Part shown: positions 34,466-47,051 of the stretch, one piece after another
Layout: each line of letters opens with the position of its first letter
Position numbering within the stretch: the first letter of the stretch is position 1
NCBI GenBank assembly: GCA_951799445.1
Contig: OX637288.1
Location: 32,157,288-32,221,287 of the forward strand
DNA: 64,000 nucleotides
Reading direction: 5' to 3'
Source of the DNA: Pseudisothecium myosuroides
Taxonomy: Eukaryota > Streptophyta > Bryopsida > Hypnales > Lembophyllaceae
Notes under the pieces: model-generated
What the model saw: only the letters and a program-made list of their open reading frames with translations
What the model was told of the DNA's origin: nothing
Database searches by the model: none
Position numbers and translations under genes: made by a program

Positions 34466-36906
34466 ATGCCTAGCATGGATGTTCCAAAGGAGTCGCTCAC
34501 TCAGACTGTGTCAACTGCTAGCACAATGGTAAGTCCAAAAATAATCGATAGTAGCCTTTCAACTTTCACCTTTCGATAGTAACAGAATTAGCAGAATGTT
34601 GATCAGAGATATGTACATTTGCAGGGGGATGTCAGCAATAAGACAACAGCACTTGATAGAGAGAGATTTGAAGTAGCATGCTTACGTCAAGATATTCTTG
34701 ACGAGTATGAACAGAAAAGCAAAGAGCTTTTGGATTATCTCTTCAAAATGGAAAACGAGTTTAAACATCAGCAACAAGAGTATGAACAGCGAGAGGCCAT
34801 TTTGCGACAGGAAAACAAGGTTCTCAAGGATGAGCTGAGCCGTGGGTCTAAGGTGGCGAAACAGATCTTGTTGTCAAAGTCCCGGAAGTATCAATTTGAC
34901 AGTCAAGAAATCGAAAGCGCACTTGAAGTTTTGAAGGACGAGACGAGGCAGCATGAGTGGAATTATCGAATGGAGCATAAAAGGGTTGAGGTTAGCCAAT
35001 TTTGCAATCATCTACCGGTTACAGCAATGTAAGAGCCTTGTTGTTTCTGATCAAGTTCACACTTACAATGGGAGCTATGCTTGCATTTTCTTCCTCGACA
35101 TAGCTCTAGATTATTGCAGTGTACTTCTCTACCTTTAGATAACACTTTATGGGTTTCTCGAGATTGAAGAGTATTTATATCGCACATATTATATAAGTCA
35201 AGACTGTATGCGTCGAAATGGTATCTATTTGCAGAAAGCGAAGTAAATATTGATTCATAATGGAGTCCTCTTTCAAGTCATTCAACGAAAAAGTAGTGCT
35301 GAATCTAATGAATAGTACTAGGAATAGGTGTTGGTAAATCTTTTTGGGGTGGTTCAATCACAAATTTGAAATAGCGTTAAGGATTACTCTACTACAGATC
35401 CAAATTTTGCATGTCTTATTTAAGTGCATAGCTAACAAAATTAACCGAACTGATTCATATTCAACCAGGAGTTGAAAGCTTTTGTAGATGAATTGCAACT
35501 GGAGCTTCAAAGAGCCGAGGAGATTGCACTACAACGGAAGAAACGGATGGAGCAATCCAAGCAACGAATGGAGCTTGAGAACCAAGAGCTTCGGCGCAAA
35601 GCTGCTCTTGGTTGGATGCTGGGTTGCCTATCTGGTAAGCAAAACTTATTGTTACATCGTGAAGCAAAGCCAATTTTAGAATAGCATACTTGATCATTGA
35701 TGATGAAAAGTGAATGGGCTACAAAGTGGGTCACCTCTGAGATTTATATTTCATCTCATAGTAAATAGTCAAACAACAAACAGAGACACTATGAGAGACG
35801 CTGTACTTTTCATAGTGCAGCTTCAAAGCTATGAGAGGCTTTGAATCTTAATTCATAGTGTAGCCGCACGATGAATGTAGTTAATTTCATGTCAGGGACT
35901 AGGATTCAGTTTTCAATTGGCAACAAATTGTGTATATAGAATTTACTCAAACTTTCTCACTTCACTTGAGATACAGTTTGTGCTGGTGTGAGTGGCCTCC
36001 TCTCCTTGGGTCCAAAGCCAACAAATGTAGATAAGGATGTTTGATACTCGTATAATATTTTCAAACAGTTGGCGTATGAGACTGAAGCTGGGTTTGTTGT
36101 AGAGATGTACGTGAGGATCGACCCAAAAGTTGGTGGGGCTGGCATTATGAAGTTGGTGAGGAAAGTGCAACGAGAGCTTGAATCTGGAAGCAGTGTGTTC
36201 TTCAATGGAGGAGACTCACCCCCTGTGCTACAGTACGAGGCCTTACAAAGAGAGATTGACCGTCTGATTGGAAGTTCTCGTACCAGGCCTTCGCGAAATG
36301 CTGCTGCAGAGACTGGCAATGCATCGGAAGAAAGTGTATCAAGGGATGCACTGAAACCATGTAATACTGGAGATGAGCAGGAAGAATCTCCAAGGCGTAG
36401 GCGGAAGCAGTGGCAGAAATATGATCCAGATGCTATGAAAGCAGAAGATCTTAAAAAACCAGCTATAGTTCCAGCTTTCATCTTGTAAGCATCTGATATG
36501 TCAACGCTTTCTGAATGTCCTACTGTGTGATGGCTCGCAGTTAGAGTCATTAAAAGAATTCCATTGTCATTCAGTTTTGCCTTCGAGACTCTTAGTTCCA
36601 TGTACTTATTGGAATATGACCTGAGAATATTGATGACTGTTGAACCGAATCTTTAAAGTTTTCTTTTGATATATGCATGGGTTCTAAAACTTCTGAGCAA
36701 GGTTGTGCATGTGCAGTGAGGATGTTCATGAGGATAAGTCTCGGAAAGCAAGTGAACGGAAGCCTTGGGCTGGAACACACGCCGCGGATGATGTGACGGT
36801 TGCTTCACGTGAATGCCTGAAAGCAGAAACTGTTGGAATGTTGAAAGGACTTGAGAAGAGTATGAATTTCTTGTTATCAAAAGAGAAGCGACGAGTTTGG
36901 AGTTGA
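34466..36906 (+). CDS. Unrecognised coiled-coil protein, six exons, 416 aa
   Basis: Exons 34466-34528, 34625-34990, 35469-35634, 35977-36026, 36069-36484 and 36717-36906 join in phase with GT-AG borders. Together they give 416 residues plus stop. Residues about 25-190 are heptad-rich coiled coil (RERFEVACLRQDILDEYEQK; ELKAFVDELQLELQRAEEIA). A short hydrophobic stretch follows (GWMLGCLSGVCAGVSGLLSL, about 190-209), then a possible folded part (GFVVEMYVRIDPKVGG, about 223). A basic RRRRKQWQKYDPDA segment and a helical tail ending EKRRVWS complete it. Exon 4 is uncertain: a 42-nt intron (36027-36068) is very short. Ending that exon at 35987 before GTGAGT gives an in-phase 11-nt exon and an 81-nt intron instead. 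I do not recognise the family, and function is unknown. Confidence 0.65.
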
Positions 36907-37668
36907 TCGTTCTCGAATATCTTTGGCTGTCATAAAACCCAGAGAAGGGATTTTAGGTCTTCGCAAAATACTTTTGAAACTGCGAACGTAAAAGATTGCA
37001 GTTCATTAGACAATCTTATGCAATTTGAACGTAGATTTCTCATTCACGTTACCTCTTCCACAGATCCAGTGGCCGAGTCCTTTCTCTCCGGTAGTTCCTA
37101 CAATGCTCGAGCAGGAGATATAGGTATGAGTTATGCAGCCTTTCTGTTTGAACGGCTATCGACCGGACGTAAAAATTCTACGCTCTGAAATGCAGTATAA
37201 TACATAGGAGATTGCAATAAAGCATGTCACGAAGACCTCGCAAGTTCTTGTAGAAGATGAACCCCAAACCGAGTTCAGTGATACCTATGCAAAGACAATA
37301 AAGTCCTCACCAGCTAATTCTGAAGACACTTTCAAGAGCTTTCGGTGCACATCCCGTCAATTAGAACTATAGGCCAATCTGAATTCCAGAGACAAGTACG
37401 CTGCAAATCTCGTAGTCATGCAACGACAACGTAAACTCAAGCCCAAGTGACCCACTCTCAACCATAAGTGCTAACGTAAACGCCTCAAAACGAACTACAA
37501 CCACAGTTGATCGAAGAAACGGACATGGCAGGACTGGACGAAACCTCCAGATTAGACGAGGGATTATACTATCTACCGGAGAAAACACGAACAGTCCACA
37601 ATCGCCACAATCAAGACCTTCTGATGGACAGTAGATGGACAGAAATTGTAATGACGCGGGCTTTAAGA
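36907..37668. other. Intergenic between coiled-coil gene and H4 locus
   Basis: Contains the probable 3' UTR of the preceding gene. A minus frame at 37367-37720 has no known domain, and its far end lies in the H4-flank duplication. Confidence 0.4.
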
Positions 37669-37895
37669 GAACACGATTAAAAACCCTACGTATCCCTCCT
37701 TTCTTAAACAGAACTACCATTTACACAGGCATCACCGCAATACAGACAACCAGACTTAATGGATCCTGAGCAAATAGTGGTGTTCAGTCACACTGAAAAT
37801 AATAAGTAAACTAGGCAGTGCCCTAACTCATCAGCCTCCAAACCCGGACAACGTTCTTCCCTATCGCATACACTACATCCAGATCAGCCAAACGT
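37669..37895 (-). pseudogene. Broken partial copy of histone H4 3' end
   Basis: This block repeats the DNA at about 37967-38190 with an offset of about 294 bases. It contains the 3' flank and the last ~20 codons of H4. Shared stretches include gattaaaaaccctacg / gattcaaaaccctaat, gatcctgagcaaatagtggtgtt / gatcccgagcaactggtggtgtt and cctaactcatcagcctccaaa / cctaactcctcagcctccaaa. The H4 part keeps the codons for DVVYA, then is frame-disrupted before the stop. It is on the same strand as the intact gene, so it looks like the remnant of a tandem H4 duplication. Confidence 0.8.
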
Positions 37896-38124
37896 ATAAT
37901 TATCTGAAACATTAGGATTTTTACATCAGATAGGAAGAAAGGTTAGCAATGAAGTGAGCTTCCATAAAACGCGATTCAAAACCCTAATCATTCCACCATT
38001 CAAACACAAAAATACAATTTCACCACCGTCCAACACACTCAACCCGAATTGATAAGATCCCGAGCAACTGGTGGTGTTGAATAACACCGTAAAAAAGAAG
38101 TAACCCAGGCCGCGGCCTAACTCC

Positions 38125-38855
<731 letters not shown>

Positions 38856-38862
38856 GATTTAA

Positions 38863-40197
38863 GCCTCAATATAATTTGAAAATATTAGAAAATAAAAAAT
38901 CATTTAAATAATAATAATAAATATTTAAAATTTTAATTAAATATAATTACCATATGTGGCAGTGTCCTAGCTTTGTCAGATTAATTCTAACATGGCTAAG
39001 TCCCTATTCATTTCATATCCTATTTTTTTTATTTTAAAACTCAATAATTTATGAAATTGTCTTGCGCAATTGAGGCCTTGCAATTTGCTGATTTTATTTG
39101 TTTTTAAATTAATTTTTTTTCCAAAGGATTCGACTAGCCGGGGTTGTCCATTTGGACATGACATTGGCTTTTCTCGTTGATATGTCTGTCAAAGTTGGGG
39201 GGGTGGTGGATGGCTTGCCATTGATTAGATGGACCAATTGTCGAGACTATCCAAATCGATGGACGGACCGTCAACTTGAAAAAAAAATTGATCCGGACGG
39301 ACGCTGGGTTAGATCTTGACATACCGTCGGTCAAACCAACATCCTGACATGTGATCCGGCCAATCTTGCGACCAGCATTCACATTTGTCTAGGAACTCGC
39401 GGGCCTCCTTACATTCAGTTGTTAACATACTAGGTGTATGTAAGAGTTCCAGATGTAGAGGTTGAGGTAGTGAGGACCACTTAAGATTGCACAATTCTAA
39501 TCAACAACCTTAAAACTTGTGTCAAAATCATAGTGCTACAAGGGGTGAGTTAACAAGTGTAAAATGATAGATCCATTGCATTCATGACGCATTGTGATGC
39601 ATTTGATGTAACAATTTAGTGTTTGATCGATCTCAAAGAAGTAGTTTGAAACCTTGTTCTTTCAAATACATTTAGTATGCCACAAAGGCACCATATAATT
39701 GCCACCTCTTCATATTCATTTTTATTACTTAACTTTAGTAGAGTCAACATTGAACAAAACGAGGTTACACAACTAAGACATGATTTTTGCACCACTCGAG
39801 GTGTGTAGTCTAGCCTTGTAGGAGTAGTTGATTCAATGTATGAAATCTAAAGTGGCCCTATACATCCTTTCTTAACTTGGCTTAGTAGGAATTGGAGGCC
39901 TCAATTCTTGTTCCACAATCTCTTGTCCATGGTTAGAGATTGCAAAATCGAGTCTCAAATTTGCCTATTGATATGGAGCTAAGACCTGGAAGGTTGACAT
40001 TCCTATTTTGATCTTGTAGTGATTTTGGTTGAACCTTTGTTTCTCAGTATGATCAAATTTATAGTTTTAAGGCATAAGTTGATTTTTTTAATATATTGCA
40101 ATTGCAAAGGAGAAATTCCACAATAATCCCACAAAAAGATTGAGTATAGAGGCAGCAGAGATTGACGATAGTAGTGTTATCCAAGAAAATGACTACT
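38863..40197. other. AT-rich intergenic, nothing recognised
   Basis: No gene or delimitable repeat. Short minus frames near 39000-39490 have no domain. Confidence 0.45.
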
Positions 40198-40357
40198 CAC
40201 TATAAGAAAACCGTTTTTTTCCGTGTCTAATTTGATGGATTTTTGAAGACATCCTATGTAAAAACCCATGTTTTTAAGTCAACAATAATGTTCAATGTAA
40301 CATAAAAATACAGGCTATTACATTAATTGTCTTCAAAACTTTGGGTTTCTTATAGTG
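40198..40357. mobile_element. Decayed CACTA-type MITE, 160 bp
   Basis: It begins CACTATAAGAAAACCG and ends GGTTTCTTATAGTG. The first 14 bases are inverted; then pairing is patchy (gaagaca / tgtcttc). Flanks ACT and ATT do not give a clean duplication. It resembles the 7844 element at its tips. Confidence 0.65.
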
Positions 40358-40496
40358 ATTTGTACATTATTGACAAGGACAAACTCTTCACTACTCCCCA
40401 AGGTGTGGAATGAAACTTGTTGTTTGTTATGAAGTCGGTACATAGCCTATAGGGATGGCCATCAACAACTAGTTTTTTAGTCTTTTTCAAATCTTA

Positions 40497-41340
40497 TTAT
40501 GCCCTAAAGGACCAAAGTCTCTTTGGAAAACACATGGGATTTTGGGTAGGCTTGTGTGAGCTCAATTTTTGACATGATTTTTTGAATTTTTTTTTGAAGA
40601 TAGAAAATTACATTAGCTTTTTGAAAATATAATTTTTATTTCAATTGGTGCCCGGGAGCAAAAGTTATGCCACCCTAAGTCCAAAAAGTAGTTCACCAAG
40701 GAGAACAACAACAATAAAAAACTATTTATTTTTTATTTTTTCTCAAAGATTATATTTTTGTCTACATTTGAAGCTTTGATTCATTCTATTTTGACTAATT
40801 ATAAGGAAATTATGGACACTCTTGTTTGGGGGCAATCTGAACATTTTCTTGAAAAAATAACTTATAGAATTCATTTTGAATGCAATTTTCATAATTTTTC
40901 AATTTTTTTTGAAAAGGTTAAGTTTGTCTGCAAAAAAATCTCACCACTGGAATTATGGTGTTTCAATTCCATCCTACTTCTACTTAACAATTTTTTAATG
41001 AATGAACATCAAGTGCGTATTTTTTTAATTTTTTTCCTTGACTCTCAACTCAAATGTTCAACATAAAAAAATTTTAATTCAAAGTCCATAGTATAAAAAA
41101 TTTCCTCAAATTTCGGTCAAAGTCATCTGAAATTGCAGGCCAGTGTTCAAAAAACTTTTTTTTCCAACTTTGAATGCTAATATCTTCCAATTGGTACAGG
41201 CAAAGTTCATAAAAATTTTACTAGATGATTTGAGACAAGTGAAGTACGAGATCCTATAGTTAGATTTTTTTTTAAATGTTTTATTTTTATTTTTTGGGTG
41301 AACGCAGCAGACATGGCAATTTTGGATGATTTAAGGATTA
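40497..41340. mobile_element. Degraded copy of the 913-bp TTAA element
   Basis: The left end TTAT-GCCCTAAAGGACCAAAG is a mutated form of TTAA-CCCCTAAATGCC. The interior follows the 27283 element (aattacattagcttt, gtgcccgggagcaaaagttatgccaccc, tcatctgaaattgcaggcca, tgctaatatcttccaatt). The right terminus is missing or decayed near 41340. Confidence 0.75.
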
Positions 41341-43831
41341 TAGAACATATGTCGTAGGATTATAGTACTTGTTGAAAGTCAGAGTATAATGGTGATGCTC
41401 AAAACTAGGAAGTCTTGGTCTTGTTATCCATATTTGTTATAACAAATTCTTTGTTTGTGGAGTAGGGATTGATATAGATGACCTCATAGAAAATTTGCAA
41501 GTAGTAATTAGAGCATTGTCTCAAAGAAAAAGCTAGACTAAATCATGCAAACAGCTAAGGGTGGCAAACGCAAAAGTTATAAGTATGGTAGAATTAGATC
41601 AACATCAACGTAATAAAAAATGCATAGAAGTGAAGGAGATTTGAGTATATGAGGAATTTTATTAAAATGGCATTATTCCATATGCCATTTTTAGACCATA
41701 AAAGTGTCATCTAGGATGGATATAGATTTCAGACCGCGTGGTCTAAACTGTAAAAGTGTCAAAATTGCGGAATGGCACCATCCCTGGCACCATCTTAACA
41801 AAATTCTCCATGTATATAGTTTGTTGCAAAGGTCATGGATTGGAAAATGACAATCATGACTGCAAAAGCTTTAGAATTCATTCAATTTTTTTATCCAACA
41901 TATAGTGATTCATCTTTGTCTTGAAGTGTTACTTTTGTGTATGATTGGATAATTGCTATATACCAATTTTTTTATAGGTTCAACAGAATGGAAAATTGTG
42001 TGTTAGGCCTTTCACTAAATTATAGTGTAGAATGTACAAATTGGAGATATCCTTCAGTTCTCATAGTACATGCTTTTTCAAAATGTTGACATGATGGAGT
42101 GTTCTCAAACTTTTTATTGGTGTACCCAAAATAAAAATGGGAAGTCTATATTGGAAGAAGAAGCTAATTCTAAATATTTCATAACATTCTTGAATGGAAA
42201 GGCATGGGGTTCTTCTACAATAGTATAAGAATATATTCATGTTATAGAGGCCCACAATATATGGGCAAGATTTGCATTCAAGTTTTCTACAATGGAAAGA
42301 GCCTTGATTCATGGAAAACAAAGGGTCCCCTACATTAGAGCTCAAGAATGCTATGTTGAGTTATTAGACTTCTAAGACAAATCATATTAGTGGTATTGAA
42401 AAGTTATGGTGTGTTTGTGTCTCTACGACTCTACCTCAATTTTAAAGAAGGATATGTTCCTTATGGGATTGAAGTCAATGTGGACAAAAGCAATGGCAAT
42501 AAAACTGAAACACAAAAGACCAAAACTATTTTAGTAGCAATTGGGATGCCCAAAGTATTTTTGTCCCTTATTTGGGCTTGGAGTTGCAAGGGTGATACAA
42601 TATTCTAATATAAGGAAGCAACCAATTAGATTGTATTCAACTTCAAATAGTGTTGTTATTCCGAAAAGGTACAAAATTGAATAAGTAAACAAATGCAATA
42701 TAGGAAAAGATTTGATGTTTTATCCTTGGTATTTGGTGCAATTCTTTTACAATTCAATAGATATAAATATTTCCAAAAGAATTTCCACTAGAATCACTAA
42801 TTTTAGCACTTGGGATTTTTAGGATTTAGAGGAAGGGAATTGAAAAAGGTCCATCCCATATGGGTACATATGGTACACTTTGAAGTGGGAACGGATCATG
42901 ATTTTGAAGTGGCCCTAACCTTGTGCGCATTGAAGGTGCCCTAACCAAATTACATAAATTTATAGTATCATAATAATGAGGTTCCAAATTAGTATCTTCT
43001 ATATAATAAATGTTTCTATGAAGTTTATTATTGAGGATATTATTACAATACACCTATATTAAAGATCATATCATTTTAATTAATATATACAAATAGTGTA
43101 ACTTTGATTATTTAGTGTCACATGTCTAATTGAAAAAATCAAGGTATTGTAGGTCGTGGATCAAGTATCTTAATTCTCACAAGTGACTCATTTTCTTAGG
43201 TTTCTTATACCAAGAAACTTTATCATTGCAAGTCTTTAATTTTAAAACTAGAATATGAATATGATCTTAAATGCAGTTTTCTTTTAATTTAGAAAAAATA
43301 ATGTGTAAGTGGCCATTAATCCACTATTGGAAATAAAGTTAAAATGCCAAGTATTTGGCAAATTTTGTTGGACTTGTAGAAAGCTTTTATGTTGGTATCA
43401 CAAATATAACTTATTCATGAGTCATGCTCATTCATCAAATGAATCTCATCATGCTTTTTCCTAGGTTTTTTTCCCCTAAAATAATGTAACATGATGTTCA
43501 TTCTATTTCTTTGAAATTAATCCAATCACAAACCTAATTATCACAACATTGACTTATTTTATTAGTGTGTGACACTAATTTATTAAATCACCATATTTTA
43601 ATTTTTTTGCAAAATATTACTAGTCTATTTTAGGTTCAATTTCATAAAATTCAAAAGATTTAAAGTTGTAAAATAGATTTTTAAGGATTTCAACTTTTTT
43701 CAGGTTTTTACAATGTCAAATCTCAAGTACTAGTACTTTTTGAAGCTTTTTATTGATTGTAAGGAATATATTAGTTTTCTAGGAATCACTAATTAATTTT
43801 TTCTTCCTCTAATAGGATAAATCCATTACCA
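41341..43831. other. AT-rich intergenic, nothing recognised
   Basis: Short frames on both strands without domains; probably old transposon remnants that I cannot classify. Confidence 0.45.
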
Positions 43832-43940
43832 GTAGTAGAAAACATGCTATAAATGACTATCCTAAATGTCTAGAAATTGTCCATAATGATTGTAAATGAG
43901 CTATTGTGGATGGTCATTTAGGACATGTTTCTATTAGTTA
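43832..43940. mobile_element. Small foldback element, about 105 bp
   Basis: gtagaaaacatgctataaatgactatcc on the left pairs with ggatggtcatttaggacatgtttctat on the right, with few mismatches. It is non-coding and MITE-sized. No target duplication is certain. Confidence 0.6.
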
Positions 43941-43946
43941 CCAATG

Positions 43947-45500
43947 AAACTTGATCTCATGCTCAACATATGATATGTAATAATTAAAAACACTCTTGTA
44001 CATAAAAGCCAAATTTAAATGAAAAGTAAAAGCCAAATTAAATAATATAAAGCCAAAAACAAAATAAAAAACAGTATGGAATATATAGCAAAAATAATCC
44101 TTTTTTTAGATTATCATACTTTTGCTTTTATATCCTATACTCCTATATTTGTGAATTTGTCTTTCTAATTGACTAGTGTGCCCTGTGTAATTGCCACATC
44201 CAAAATAGAAGTAAAAATATTTTTTTAATTTTTTAATTTATAAAAAACTTCAAAATTCAATAATTTTTTCACCATTGTCGTGATGTGGGCCATCTATTGG
44301 TTAAAAATAGACATTTATATATTTTCATATTAGTCCTACAACAGGAGAGGGTTCAAATGCGGTATTAGGAGCCAACTTCGGTGTAACCATTGCTTTTTTG
44401 AAACTATTATAGATTGTGTAGCTCAATTTTCTTTGGATTTGCCAAAAAAAAACATGCCTCATTAATCGTAAATGTTATAGTGTCACATTTGAATTATGTA
44501 TAGTCTATAATATCATTATTTCATTTAAATTAAGTACAAAAATCTTCTAAATTAAGCATGTAACCAATGTTTAATGAAGTATAAGAAGGATGAAAATCAT
44601 ACTCAATTGGATGTAAAATAGATACTTTAATGATGTTCATGGATAATAAATAGATAAATGAAGCCATACATGAATGTATAGGCATTCCAAGAGCTAAATG
44701 AACAAAAATAAAAATAAAAATTCTATCCAAAGCAGTCCAATAAGCACTACAAAGCTTGCCATGATTGGCTCCTAATACCTCACTTAGACCCGAGTTTAGA
44801 TATTATAAGGTCCATTGGTAGTTATTTTTAAGTTAACATCTATGTTAGTTCTTAAATTCTCTAAATGTTTTTATTTTATTTAGTAGACTTAGTAGACTAA
44901 AAATAAGGTATATAAAGGGCAATATATTTGATAGTAGAATATATTATGAGAGAGATATATATGATGGGAAATAGGAAGGTGAGGAAATATATTAGGATAT
45001 ATGTTATTTGAGAAGTTAATATTTATAAAATTATTTTATATTTTATATTTGATTCTTGATTCTTGATGTTTGATTCTTGAGGGATTTCCAACGATACCAA
45101 GCACATGACTGGGGGACACACGGTTCGGAAGATCTCAATGTAACAAACAAAACAAATAAACAAACAAACTTAAGGTATGGATATTGTACAAGGCGCTAAT
45201 TTCCTGCATTTTGTATTTTTGCATAATTAATTTTTCAATAGGATAACTTGATCCCATGCTCAACATATAACACGTAGTAATTAAAAGCACTCCCATACAC
45301 AAAATATAAAAGTTAAATCAAAACTAAAACCAAAACTAAACAAGTATATAATGTGCATCTTGCAAATAGAAGCAAAACTAATCTTTATTTTAATTATCAT
45401 CATTTCTACTTTTATATCCCATATTCCTATATTTGTGAACCTGTCTTTCCAATTGATATTGCACAAGGTGCTCATTTTCCATATTTTGCATTGTGAGTAC
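43947..45500. repeat. Direct-repeat pair (~230 bp) around 1 kb of AT-rich DNA
   Basis: 43947-44180 and 45249-45475 are diverged direct repeats (acttgatctcatgctcaaca / acttgatcccatgctcaaca; tatcctatactcctatatttg / tatcccatattcctatatttg). A nested second pair (atattgtacaaggcgct at about 45181; atattgcacaaggtgct at about 45457) lies in the same block. The arrangement could be remnant LTRs, but no primer site, polypurine tract or gag-pol is visible between them. Confidence 0.6.
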
Positions 45501-45666
45501 TAGATAAAAACAAAGATTAACTAACATTCATATAATTACTAACTACCTGTTGGAATGTAGAGTTTGGCTACATAAATTGATTTATTCTAATACGCTATTG
45601 GGGGTGGGGGGGGAGTACTGCAGCGTACCTTTACTTTGAAAATTAGTAGCATTACAAAATTCGGTG

Positions 45667-45861
45667 TACAATAGAACCTCTCTTATTGCATATTGTCTTA
45701 GTGCATATATGCACTAAGAGAGGTCGTGATATTTGTGAACAGTAGTTGGGGGCCCCATAGTGATAGGCCACGTTAGCCAAAGTTCTGACAGAACCTCTCT
45801 TACTGCATAAACCTCTCTTAGTGCATAGTCCCGACTATGCATTAAGATAGGTTCTACTGTA
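45667..45861. mobile_element. pogo-like MITE, 191 bp, TA target duplication
   Basis: The element 45669-45859 has ends CAATAGAACCTCTCTTATTG and TTAAGATAGGTTCTACTG, flanked by TA on both sides. The CA(G/A)TAGAACCTCT terminus and TA target are what I know from pogo/Tigger-type Tc1-mariner elements. Extra copies of acctctctta plus tgcata occur inside in both orientations (about 45715 and 45811). It has no transposase. It ends about 90 bases upstream of the RING gene start. Confidence 0.8.
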
Positions 45862-45948
45862 CTTCTGTATTATTTCAGCCTACACTAATTCAAAAATAGT
45901 GTGACTTTTTGTCAATTAGTGACATACCATTACTAGGACAAACCAACC

Positions 45949-46290
45949 ATGGCAAATTCCAATATTATCCATCCTCCCTGGGGCTGCAACATTTGCTTCG
46001 AGGAATCCCGGAACCCCGTCTGCACCACCTGCGGACATCTCTTTTGTTGGCCTTGCCTATATTCATGGATCCAAAACATCAGAAACTTAGACAAATCTTG
46101 TCCGGTTTGTCGATCCCGTCTCATTGGCGGGGCAAACATCATCCCCGTCTATGGTATCGCACAAGGAGAGCCTCCACAACCAATTGTTGCTGCTGCCTCA
46201 AGTATAATTCCCCCTCAGCCCCTTCCACCACGTACAACCCTAACTACTTGGACCATTGAAATGGAATTGCATTTTCAGAACACGCTTTAA
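45949..46290 (+). CDS. RMA/RNF5-type RING-finger protein, 113 aa
   Basis: A C3HC4 RING occupies about residues 12-58: WGCNICFEE gives the first cysteine pair, CTTCGHLFCWPCL the cysteine-histidine core, and CPVCR the last pair. GHLFCWPC with the following IIPVYG is the pattern of the RMA/RNF5/RNF185 family of ubiquitin E3 ligases, which act at the ER membrane. Family members end in a membrane anchor. Here the tail is only about 45 residues, proline-rich, and lacks a hydrophobic segment, so the protein is soluble or truncated. It has a single exon, as is usual for plant RMA genes. A pogo-like MITE lies just upstream. It could be a retained fragment of a larger gene, but the RING metal ligands are intact. 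Confidence 0.78.
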   Translation: MANSNIIHPPWGCNICFEESRNPVCTTCGHLFCWPCLYSWIQNIRNLDKSCPVCRSRLIGGANIIPVYGIAQGEPPQPIVAAASSIIPPQPLPPRTTLTTWTIEMELHFQNTL

Positions 46291-47051
46291 TTGTGGTGCC
46301 AACAAGCCATAGATTTATCGGGCTCACGGGTGAGCCTAGGAGGGCAAGCCGTGACTCGTGAGTGGGGCAGAATGGGCCCTAGAGAACGGCCTCGATGGCG
46401 TTAAGAGTAGTTCTCTGTCGTTTCCATGGCAAAGTTGGACCCCTTTTGCTCATTCTGCGTTGAAATTTTTCTTAGGAAAATGCCTAAATCGGAGGGGATT
46501 GCTTTTAATGACATAGATTGTATACGGTTTGACTTGGCTATGAGGCGCCCTAGTGTCTAAGTTAGCAATTGTAGATAGCTTGTGTTGGTTCATATACAAG
46601 TTACATTAGAGAATGAATGAGGCTTCAAAAGGGTCAATAGAGCAGGAACAACAATGCAATTAAGAAAAATTGAAAAACTTGCAATCTGATGGAGAGAGCA
46701 AGTGAAATTTTATTTTTTTGGCAAAGCATGAATTTATTATGAATTTTTGAATTGTGTTGCCCAATTGGTCCAAAAGATTCTTATGACTACCCAAAACCAA
46801 CAAAAAATATATCCATAATGGTCATCTTACTCACTAAAGTAGTGACAATATTCCTAGTGTAGCCACAATATGAAGTCCAAAAAAAGTTATTTCCTTTGAT
46901 GAATTTTTATTCAAGAGGTAGAAGTTCCTACTATAGTCACTAATCACTCCATCACCATCATCCAAGACATTGATTGTCATCACTAATTAATCTAATGTAG
47001 CCCAAATCTCATAATGTATTGAAAATGTGTGTCATAGGTTGATGCAAGACT
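46291..47051. other. Intergenic, 3' flank of the RING gene
   Basis: The first 250 bases have gene-like composition and may be the 3' UTR. The rest is AT-rich. Nothing else was recognised. Confidence 0.45.

Noticed and set aside
37367..37720. 117-codon minus frame beside H4
   Set aside because: No domain, and its far end lies in the duplicated H4 3' flank.
43947..45475. Intact LTR retrotransposon
   Set aside because: No primer site, polypurine tract, gag-pol or target duplication; kept only as a direct-repeat pair.
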